Below are positions 49,901-61,600 of a DNA stretch of 64,000 bases, one piece after another. The position numbers were made by a program, and so were the translations under genes. Each line of letters starts with the position of its first letter. Position 1 is the stretch's first letter. Location of the stretch: assembly GCF_029227915.1 (NCBI RefSeq), contig NC_079885.1, positions 2,418,001 to 2,482,000 of the forward strand. Direction: 5' to 3'. The stretch is from Hydractinia symbiolongicarpus (Eukaryota; Cnidaria; Hydrozoa; Anthoathecata; Hydractiniidae). The notes under the pieces were generated by a model, which worked only from the letters and a program-made list of their open reading frames with translations, had not been told where the DNA came from and made no database searches.

Positions 49901-52900
49901 TGGGATTTACGGGAAATTGCGGGTTTTCGTTTGCCGGCGATTAAAGCACTTTCATTAAGCGTCTCATCAAAAAACTGAAAACATTTTTGAAAACTACAAG
50001 TCTCATGCGTTTTAGTGGGGAAAAAAAATTTAAAAAATCGTTCGGGAAATGAGTCCTGGGTACTTTTTTATATACTTTTGACTTTACAGGCCGAGTCCGG
50101 GATTTACGGGAAATCGCAGGTTTTCGTTTGCCGGCGATTAAACTTCTTTTATTCAGCGTCTCATCAAAAATGAAAACATTTTTAAAAACTACAAGTCTCA
50201 TGCGTTTTAGTGGGGAAAAAAAAATTTTAAAAATCGTTCGGGAAATGAGTTTACACCCTGGGTACTTTCTTTGTATACATTCGACTATACGGGCCAAGCC
50301 CGGGATTTACGTGAAATCGCGGGTTTTCGTTTGCCGGCGATTAAACTTCTTTCATTAAGCGTCTCATCAAAAATGAATACATTTTTGAAAACTACAAGTC
50401 TCATGCGTTTTAGTGGTGAAAAAATAATTTAAAAAATCGTTCGGGAAATGAGTTTACTCCCTGGGTACTTTCTTCGTATACTTTTAACTATACCAGCCGA
50501 GTCCGAGGTTTACGGGAAATGGCGGGTTTTCGTTTACCGGCGATTAAACTTCTTTTAATCAGCGTCTCATCAAAAATGAAAACATTTTTGAAAACTACAA
50601 GTCTCATGCGTTTTAGTGGTGAAAAATAATATAAAAAATCGTTCGGGAAATGAGTTTGCTCCCTGGGTACTTTCTTCGTATACTTTTGACTATACGAGCC
50701 AAGTCCGAGGTTTACGGGAAATGGCGGGTTTTCGTTTGCCGGCGATCAAACTTCTTTTATTCAGCGTCTCATCAAAAATGAAAACATTTTTGAAAACTAC
50801 AAGTCTCATGCGTTTTAGTGGGGAAAAAAAATTTAAAAAATCGTTCGGGAATTGAGTTTACACCCTGGGTACTTTCTTTGTATACATTCAACTATACGGG
50901 CCAAGCCCGGGATTTACGTGAAATCGCGGGTTTTCGTTTGCCGGCGATTAAATCTCTTTCATTAAGCGTCTCATCAAAAATGAATACATTTTTGAAAACT
51001 ACAAGTCTCATGCGTTTTAGTGGTGAAAAAATAATTTAAAAAATCGTTCGGGAAATGAGTTTACTGCCTGAGTACTTTCTTAGTATACTTTTGACTATAC
51101 GGGCCCAGTCTGGGATTAACGGGAAATCGCGGGTTTTCGTGTGCCGGCGATTAAACTTCTTTCATTCAGCGTCCCATCAAAAATGAAAATATTTTTGAAA
51201 ACTACAAGTCTCATGCGTTTTAGTGGTAAAAAGATAATTTAAAAAATCGTTTTGGAAATGAGTTTACTCACAGGGTACTTTCTTTGTATACATTCGACTA
51301 TACGGGCCAAGCCCGGGATTTACGGGAAATCGCGGGTTTTCGTTTGCCGGCGATTAAAGCACTTTCATTAAGCGTCTCATCAAAAGACTGAAAACATTTT
51401 TGAAAACTACAAGTCTCATGCGTTTTAGTGGGGAAAAAAAATTTAAAAAATCGTTCGGGAAATGAGTCCTGGGTACTTTTTTATATACTTTTGACTTTAC
51501 AGGCCGAGTCCGGGATTTACGGGAATTCGCAGGTTTTCGTTTGCCGGCGATTAAACTTCTTTTATTCAGCGTCTCATCAAAAATGAAAACATTTTTAAAA
51601 ACTACAAGTCTCATGCGTTTTAGTGGGGAAAAAAAAATTTAAAAAATCGTTCGGGAAATGAGTTTACACCCTGGGTACTTTCTTTGTATACATTCGACTA
51701 TACGGGCCAAGCCCGGGATTTACGTGAAATCGCGGGTTTTCGTTTGCCGGCGATTAAACTTCTTTCATTAAGCGTCTCATCAAAAATGAATACATTTTTG
51801 AAAACTACAAGTCTCATGCGTTTTAGTGGTGAAAAAATAATTTAAAAAATCGTTCGGGAAATGAGTTTACTCCCTGGGTACTTTCTTTGTATACTTTTGA
51901 CTATACGAGCCGAGTCCGAGGTTTACGGGAAATGGCGGGTTTTCGTTTACCGGCAATTAAACTTCTTTTAATCAGCGTATCATCAAAAATGAAAACGTTT
52001 TTAAAAACTACAAGTCTCATGGGCTTTAGTGGTGAAATAATAATTTCAAAAATCGTTCGGGAAATGAGTTTACTCCCTGGGTACTTTCTTCGTATACTTT
52101 TGACTATACCAGCCGATTCCGGGGTTTACGGGAAATGGCGGGTTTTCGTTTGCCGGCGATTAAACTTCTTTTAATCAGCGTCTCATCAAAAATGAAAACA
52201 TTTTTGAAAACTACAAGTCTCATGCGTTTTAGTGGTGAAAAATAATATAAAAAATCGTTCGGGAAATGAGTTTGCTCCCTGGGTACTTTCTTCGTATACT
52301 TTTGACTATACGAGCCAAGTCCGAGGTTTACGGGAAATGGCGGGTTTTCGTTTGCCGGCGATTAAACTTCTTTTATTCAGCGTCTCATCAAAAATGAAAA
52401 CATTTTTGAAAACTACAAGTCTCATGCGTTTTAGTGGGGAAAAAAAATTTTAAAAATCGTTCGGGAATTGAGTTTACACACTGGGTACTTTCTTTGTATA
52501 CATTCAACTATACGGGCCAAGCCCGGGATTTACGTGAAATCGCGGGTTTTCGTTTGCCGGCGATTAAATCTCTTTCATTAAGCGTCTCATCAAAAATGAA
52601 TACATTTTTGAAAACTACAAGTCTCATGCGTTTTAGTGGGGAAAAAAAATTTAAAAAATCGTTCGGGAATTGAGTTTACACCCTGGGTACTTTCTTTGTA
52701 TACATTCAACTATGCGGGCCAAGCCCGGGATTTACGTGAAATCGCGGGTTTTCGTTTGCCGGCGATTAAATCTCTTTCATTAAGCGTCTCATCAAAAATG
52801 AATACATTTTTGAAAACTACAAGTCTCATGCGTTTTAGTGGTGAAAAATAATATAAAAAATCGTTCGGGAAATGAGTTTACTCCCTGGGTACTTTCTTCG

Positions 52901-55900
52901 TATACTTTTGACTATACGAGCCGAGTCCGAGGTTTACGGGAAATGGCGGGTTTTCGTTTGCCGGCGATTAAACTTCTTTTATTCAGCGTCTCATCAAAAA
53001 TGAAAACATTTTTGAAAACTACAAGTCTCATGCGTTTTAGTGGGGAAAAAAAATTTAAAAAATCGTTCGGGAATTGAGTTTACACCCTGGGTACTTTCTT
53101 TGTATACATTCAACTATACGGGCCAAGCCCTGGATTTACGTGAAATCGCGGGTTTTCGTGTGCCGGCGATTAAATCTCTTTCATTAAGCGTCTCATCAAA
53201 AATGAATACATTTTTGAAAACGAAAAGTCTCATGCGTTTTAGTGGTGAAAAAATAATTTAAAAAATCGTTCGGGAAATGAGTTTACTGCCTGGGTACTTT
53301 CTTAGTATACTTTTGACTATACGGGCCCAGTCCAGGATTTACGGGAAATCGCGGGTTTTCGTGTGCCGGCGATAAAAATTCTTTTATTCAGCGTCTCATC
53401 AAAAATGAAAACATTTTTTAAAACTACAAGTCTCATGCGTTTTAGTGGTAAAAAGATAATTTAAAAAATCGTTTTGGAAATGAGTTTACTCACAGGGTAC
53501 TTTCTTTGTATACATTCGACTATACGGGCCAAGCCCGGGATTTACGGGAAATCGCGGGTTTTCGTTTGCCGGCGATTAAAGCACTTTCATTAAGCGTCTC
53601 ATCAAAAAACTGAAAACATTTTTGAAAACTACAAGTCTCATGCGTTTTAGTGGGGAAAAAAAATTTAAAAAATCGTTCGGGAAATGAGTCCTGGGTACTT
53701 TTTTATATACTTTTGACTTTACAGGCCGAGTCCGGGATTTACGGGAAATCGCAGGTTTTCGTTTGCCGGCGATTAATTTTCTTTTATTCAGCGTCTCATC
53801 AAAAATGAAAACATTTTTAAAAACTACAAGTCTCATGCGTTTTAGTGAGGAAAAAAAATTTAAAAAATCGTTCGGGAAATGAGTTTACACCCTGGGTACT
53901 TTCTTTGTATACATTCGATTATACGGGCCAAGCCCGGGATTTACGTGAAATCGCGGGTTTTCGTTTGCCGGCGATTAAACTTCTTTCATTAAGCGTCTCA
54001 TCAAAAATGAAAACATTTTTGAAAACTACAAGTCTCATGCGTTTTAGTGGTGAAAAAAAAATTTAAAAAATCGTTCGGAAATGAGTTTACACCCTGGGTA
54101 CTTTCTTTGTATACATTCGACTATACGGGCCAAGCCCGGGATTTACGTGAAATCGCGGGTTTTCGTTTGCCGGCGATTAAACCTCTTTCATTAGCCGTCT
54201 CATCAAAAATGAAAACATTTTTGTAAACTACAAGTCTAATGCGTTTTAGTGGTGAAAAAGTAATTTAAAAAATCGTTCGGGAAATGAGTTTACTGCCTGG
54301 GTACTTTCTTAGTATACTTTTGACTATACGGGCCCAGGCCGGGATTTACGGGAAATCGCGGGTTTTCGTGTGCCGGCGATTAAACTTCTTTTATTCAGCG
54401 TCCCATCAAAAATGAAAATATTTTTGAAAACTACAAGTCTCATGCGTTTTAGTGGTGAAAAAATAATATAAAAAATCGTTCGGGAAATGAGTTTACTCCC
54501 TGGGTACTTTCTTCGTATACTTTTGACTATACGAGCCGAGTCCGGGGTTTACGGGAAATGGCGGGTTTTCGTTTGCCGGCGATTAAACTTCTTTTAATCA
54601 GCGTCTCATCAAAAATGAAAACATTTTTGAAAACTACAAGTCTCATGCGTTTTAGTGGTAAAAAGATAATTTAAAAGATCGTTTTGGAAATGAGTTTACT
54701 CACAGGGTACTTTCTTTGTATACATTCGACTATACGGGCCAAGCCCGGGATTTACGGGAAATCGCGGGTTTTCGTTTGCCAGCGATTAAAGCACTTTCAT
54801 TAAGCGTCTCATCAAAAAACTGAAAACATTTTTGAAAACTACAAGTCTCATGCGTTTTAGTGGGGAAAAAAAATTTAAAAAATCGTTCGGGAAATGAGTC
54901 CTGGGTACTTTTTTATATACTTTTGACTTTACAGGCCGAGTCCGGGATTAACGGGAAATCGCAGGTTTTCGTTTGCCGGCAATTAAACTTCTTTTATTCA
55001 GCGTCTCATCAAAAATGAAAACATTTTTAAAAACTACAAGTCTCATGCGTTTTAGTGGGGAAAAAAAATTTAAAAAATCGTTCGGGAAATGAGTTTACAC
55101 CCTGTGTACTTTCTTTGTATACATTCGACTATACGGGCCAAGCCCGGGATTTACGTGAAATCGCGGGTTTTCGTTTGCCGGCGATTAAACTTCTTTCATT
55201 AAGCGTCTCATCAAAAATGAATACATTTTTGAAAACTACAAGTCTCATGCGTTTTAGTGGTGAAAAAATAATTTAAAAAATCGTTCGGGAAATGAGTTTA
55301 CTCCCTGGGTACTTTCTTTGTATACTTTTGACTATACGGGCCCAGTCCAGGATTTACGGGAAATCGCGGGTTTTCGTGTGCCGGCGATAAAAATTCTTTT
55401 ATTCAGCGTCCCATCAAAAATGAAAATATTTTTGAAAACTACAAGTCTCATTCGTTTTAGTGGTGAAAAAATAATATAAAAAATCGTTCGGGAAATGAGT
55501 TTACTCCCTGGGTACTTTCTTCGTATAGTTTTGACTATACGCGCCGAGTCCGGGGTTTACGGGAAATGGCGGGTTTTCGTTTGCCGGCGATTAAACTTCT
55601 TTTAATCAGCGTCTCATCAAAAATGAAAACATTTTTGAAAACTACAAGTCTCATGCGTTTTAGTGGTAAAAAGATAATTTAAAAAATCGTTTTGGAAATG
55701 AGTTTACTCACAGGGTACTTTCTTTGTATACATTCGACTATACGGGCCAAGCCTGGGATTTACGGGAAATTGCGGGTTTTCGTTTGCCGGCGATTAAAGC
55801 ACTTTCATTAAGCGTCTCATCAAAAAACTGAAAACATTTTTGAAAACTACAAGTCTCATGCGTTTTAGTGGGGAAAAAAAATTTAAAAAATCGTTCGGGA

Positions 55901-58690
55901 AATGAGTCCTGGGTACTTTTTTATATACTTTTGACTTTACAGGCCGAGTCCGGGATTTACGGGAAATCGCAGGTTTTCGTTTGCCGGCGATTAAACTTCT
56001 TTTATTCAGCGTCTCATCAAAAATGAAAACATTTTTAAAAACTACAAGTCTCATGCGTTTTAGTGGGGAAAAAAAAATTTTAAAAATCGTTCGGGAAATG
56101 AGTTTACACCCTGGGTACTTTCTTTGTATACATTCGACTATACGGGCCAAGCCCGGGATTTACGTGAAATCGCGGGTTTTCGTTTGCCGGCGATTAAACT
56201 TCTTTCATTAAGCGTCTCATCAAAAATGAATACATTTTTGAAAACTACAAGTCTCATGCGTTTTAGTGGTGAAAAAATAATTTAAAAAATCGTTCGGGAA
56301 ATGAGTTTACTCCCTGGGTACTTTCTTCGTATACTTTTAACTATACCAGCCGAGTCCGAGGTTTACGGGAAATGGCGGGTTTTCGTTTACCGGCGATTAA
56401 ACTTCTTTTAATCAGCGTCTCATCAAAAATGAAAACATTTTTGAAAACTACAAGTCTCATGCGTTTTAGTGGTGAAAAATAATATAAAAAATCGTTCGGG
56501 AAATGAGTTTGCTCCCTGGGTACTTTCTTCGTATACTTTTGACTATACGAGCCAAGTCCGAGGTTTACGGGAAATGGCGGGTTTTCGTTTGCCGGCGATC
56601 AAACTTCTTTTATTCAGCGTCTCATCAAAAATGAAAACATTTTTGAAAACTACAAGTCTCATGCGTTTTAGTGGGGAAAAAAAATTTAAAAAATCGTTCG
56701 GGAATTGAGTTTACACCCTGGGTACTTTCTTTGTATACATTCAACTATACGGGCCAAGCCCGGGATTTACGTGAAATCGCGGGTTTTCGTTTGCCGGCGA
56801 TTAAATCTCTTTCATTAAGCGTCTCATCAAAAATGAATACATTTTTGAAAACTACAAGTCTCATGCGTTTTAGTGGTGAAAAAATAATTTAAAAAATCGT
56901 TCGGGAAATGAGTTTACTGCCTGAGTACTTTCTTAGTATACTTTTGACTATACGGGCCCAGTCTGGGATTAACGGGAAATCGCGGGTTTTCGTGTGCCGG
57001 CGATTAAACTTCTTTCATTCAGCGTCCCATCAAAAATGAAAATATTTTTGAAAACTACAAGTCTCATGCGTTTTAGTGGTAAAAAGATAATTTAAAAAAT
57101 CGTTTTGGAAATGAGTTTACTCACAGGGTACTTTCTTTGTATACATTCGACTATACGGGCCAAGCCCGGGATTTACGGGAAATCGCGGGTTTTCGTTTGC
57201 CGGCGATTAAAGCACTTTCATTAAGCGTCTCATCAAAAGACTGAAAACATTTTTGAAAACTACAAGTCTCATGCGTTTTAGTGGGGAAAAAAAATTTAAA
57301 AAATCGTTCGGGAAATGAGTCCTGGGTACTTTTTTATATACTTTTGACTTTACAGGCCGAGTCCGGGATTTACGGGAATTCGCAGGTTTTCGTTTGCCGG
57401 CGATTAAACTTCTTTTATTCAGCGTCTCATCAAAAATGAAAACATTTTTAAAAACTACAAGTCTCATGCGTTTTAGTGGGGAAAAAAAAATTTAAAAAAT
57501 CGTTCGGGAAATGAGTTTACACCCTGGGTACTTTCTTTGTATACATTCGACTATACGGGCCAAGCCCGGGATTTACGTGAAATCGCGGGTTTTCGTTTGC
57601 CGGCGATTAAACTTCTTTCATTAAGCGTCTCATCAAAAATGAATACATTTTTGAAAACTACAAGTCTCATGCGTTTTAGTGGTGAAAAAATAATTTAAAA
57701 AATCGTTCGGGAAATGAGTTTACTCCCTGGGTACTTTCTTTGTATACTTTTGACTATACGAGCCGAGTCCGAGGTTTACGGGAAATGGCGGGTTTTCGTT
57801 TACCGGCAATTAAACTTCTTTTAATCAGCGTATCATCAAAAATGAAAACGTTTTTAAAAACTACAAGTCTCATGGGCTTTAGTGGTGAAATAATAATTTC
57901 AAAAATCGTTCGGGAAATGAGTTTACTCCCTGGGTACTTTCTTCGTATACTTTTGACTATACCAGCCGATTCCGGGGTTTACGGGAAATGGCGGGTTTTC
58001 GTTTGCCGGCGATTAAACTTCTTTTAATCAGCGTCTCATCAAAAATGAAAACATTTTTGAAAACTACAAGTCTCATGCGTTTTAGTGGTGAAAAATAATA
58101 TAAAAAATCGTTCGGGAAATGAGTTTGCTCCCTGGGTACTTTCTTCGTATACTTTTGACTATACGAGCCAAGTCCGAGGTTTACGGGAAATGGCGGGTTT
58201 TCGTTTGCCGGCGATTAAACTTCTTTTATTCAGCGTCTCATCAAAAATGAAAACATTTTTGAAAACTACAAGTCTCATGCGTTTTAGTGGGGAAAAAAAA
58301 TTTTAAAAATCGTTCGGGAATTGAGTTTACACACTGGGTACTTTCTTTGTATACATTCAACTATACGGGCCAAGCCCGGGATTTACGTGAAATCGCGGGT
58401 TTTCGTTTGCCGGCGATTAAATCTCTTTCATTAAGCGTCTCATCAAAAATGAATACATTTTTGAAAACTACAAGTCTCATGCGTTTTAGTGGGGAAAAAA
58501 AATTTAAAAAATCGTTCGGGAATTGAGTTTACACCCTGGGTACTTTCTTTGTATACATTCAACTATGCGGGCCAAGCCCGGGATTTACGTGAAATCGCGG
58601 GTTTTCGTTTGCCGGCGATTAAATCTCTTTCATTAAGCGTCTCATCAAAAATGAATACATTTTTGAAAACTACAAGTCTCATGCGTTTTA
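46950..58690. repeat. HOR block 7: 5,853-bp tandem duplication (29 monomers per copy)
   Basis: Copy 1 runs from about 46970 to 52820 and copy 2 from about 52823 to 58690, in constant register at 5,853 bp. Rare markers occur once per copy: GATTAATTTTCTTTTATTC (47923 / 53776), GTCTAATGCG with TTTTTGTAAAC (48370 / 54223), a missing G in TTCGGAAATGAG (48220 / 54073), TATAGTTTTGACTATACGCG (49672 / 55525) and GGAATTCGCAGG (51524 / 57377). I saw no differences between copies in the parts compared, which points to a recent event. Confidence 0.87.
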
Positions 58691-61600
58691 GTGGTGAAAA
58701 AATAATTTAAAAAATCGTTCGGGAAATGAGTTTACTGCCTGGGTACTTTCTTAGTATACTTTTGACTATACGGGCCCAGTCTGGGATTAACGGGAAATCG
58801 CGGGTTTTCGTGTGCCGGCGATTAAACTTCTTTCATTCAGCGTCCCATCAAAAATGAAAATATTTTTGAAAACTACAAGTCTCATGCGTTTTAGTGGTAA
58901 AAAGATAATTTAAAAAATCGTTTTGGAAATGAGTTTACTCACAGGGTACTTTCTTTGTATACATTCGACTATACGGGCCAAGCCCGGGATTTACGGGAAA
59001 TCGCGGGTTTTCGTTTGCCGGCGATTAAAGCACTTTCATTAAGCGTCTCATCAAAAAACTGAAAACATTTTTGAAAACTACAAGTCTCATGCGTTTTAGT
59101 GGGGAAAAAAAATTTAAAAAATCGTTCGGGAAATGAGTCCTGGGTACTTTTTTATATACTTTTGACTTTACAGGCCGAGTCCGGGATTTACGGGAATTCG
59201 CAGGTTTTCGTTTGCCGGCGATTAAACTTCTTTTATTCAGCGTCTCATCAAAAATGAAAACATTTTTAAAAACTACAAGTCTCATGCGTTTTAGTGGGGA
59301 AAAAAAAATTTAAAAAATCGTTCGGGAAATGAGTTTACACCCTGGGTACTTTCTTTGTATACATTCGACTATACGGGCCAAGCCCGGGATTTACGTGAAA
59401 TCGCGGGTTTTCGTTTGCCGGCGATTAAACTTCTTTCATTAAGCGTCTCATCAAAAATGAATACATTTTTGAAAACTACAAGTCTCATGCGTTTTAGTGG
59501 TGAAAAAATAATTTAAAAAATCGTTCGGGAAATGAGTTTACTCCCTGGGTACTTTCTTTGTATACTTTTGACTATACGAGCCGAGTCCGAGGTTTACGGG
59601 AAATGGCGGGTTTTCGTTTACCGGCGATTAAACTTCTTTTAATCAGCGTATCATCAAAAATGAAAACGTTTTTAAAAACTACAAGTCTCATGGGCTTTAG
59701 TGGTGAAATAATAATTTCAAAAATCGTTCGGGAAATGAGTTTACTCCCTGGGTACTTTCTTCGTATACTTTTGACTATACCAGCCGATTCCGGGGTTTAC
59801 GGGAAATGGCGGGTTTTCGTTTGCCGGCGATTAAACTTCTTTTAATCAGCGTCTCATCAAAAATGAAAACATTTTTGAAAACTACAAGTCTCATGCGTTT
59901 TAGTGGGGAAAAAAAATTTAAAAAATCGTTCGGGAATTGAGTTTACACCCTGGGTACTTTTTTTGTATACATTCAACTATACGGGCCAAGCCCGGGATTT
60001 ACGTGAAATCGCGGGTTTTCGTTTGCCGGCGATTAAATCTCTTTCATTAAGCGTCTCATCAAAAATGAATACATTTTTGAAAACTACAAGTCTCATGCGT
60101 TTTAGTGGTGAAAAAATAATTTAAAAAATCGTTCGGGAATTGAGTTTACACCCTGGGTACTTTCTTTGTATACATTCAACTATACGGGCCAAGCCCGGGA
60201 TTTACGTGAAATCGCGGGTTTTCGTTTGCCGGCGATTAAATCTCTTTCATTAAGCGTCTCATCAAAAATGAATACATTTTTGAAAACTACAAGTCTCATG
60301 CGTTTTAGTGGTGAAAAAATAATTTAAAAAATCGTTCGGGAAATGAGTTTACTGCCTGGGTACTTTCTTAGTATACTTTTGACTATACGGGCCCAGTCTG
60401 GGATTTACGGGAAATCGCGGGTTTTCGTGTGCCGGCGATTAAACTTCTTTCATTCAGCGTCCCATCAAAAATGAAAATATTTTTGAAAACTACAAGTCTC
60501 ATGCGTTTTAGTGGTGAAAAATAATATAAAAAATCGTTCGGGAAATGAGTTTGCTCCCTGGGTACTTTCTTCGTATACTTTTGACTATACGAGCCAAGTC
60601 CGAGGTTTACGGGAAATGGCGGGTTTTCGTTTGCCGGCGATTAAACTTCTTTTATTCAGCGTCTCATCAACAATGAAAACATTTTTGAAAACTACAAGTC
60701 TCATGCGTTTTAGTGGGGAAAAAAAATTTAAAAAATCGTTCGGGAATTGAGTTTACACCCTGGGTACTTTTTTTGTATACATTCAACTATACGGGCCAAG
60801 CCCGGGATTTACGTGAAATCGCGGGTTTTCGTTTGCCGGCGATTAAATCTCTTTCATTAAGCGTCTCATCAAAAATGAATACATTTTTGAAAACTACAAG
60901 TCTCATGCGTTTTAGTGGTGAAAAAATAATTTAAAAAATCGTTCGGGAAATGAGTTTACTGCCTGGGTACTTTCTTAGTATACTTTTGACTATACGGGCC
61001 CAGTCTGGGATTTACGGGAAATCGGGGGTTTTCGTGTGCCGGCGATTAAACTTCTTTCATTCAGCGTCCCATCAAAAATGAAAATATTTTTGAAAACTAC
61101 AAGTCTCATGCGTTTTAGTGGTGAAAAAATAATATAAAAAATCGTTCGGGAAATGAGTTTACTCCCTGGGTACTTTCTTCGTATACTTTTGACTATACGA
61201 GCCGAGTCCGGGGTTTACGGGAAATGGCGGGTTTTCGTTTGCCGGCGATTAAACTTCTTTTAATCAGCGTCTTATCAAAAATGAAAACATTTTTGAAAAC
61301 TACAAGTCTCATGCGTTTTAGTGGTAAAAAGATAATTTAAAAAATCGTTTTGGAAATGAGTTTACTCACAGGGTACTTTCTTTGTATACATTCGACTATA
61401 CGGGCCAAGCCCGGGATTTACGGGAAATCGCGGGTTTTCGTTTGCCGGCGATTAAAGCACTTTCATTAAGCGTCTCATCAAAAAACTGAAAACATTTTTG
61501 AAAACTACATGTCTCATGCGTTTTAGTGGGGAAAAAAAATTTAAAAAATCGTTCGGGAAATGAGTCCTGGGTACTTTTTTATATACTTTTGACTTTACAG

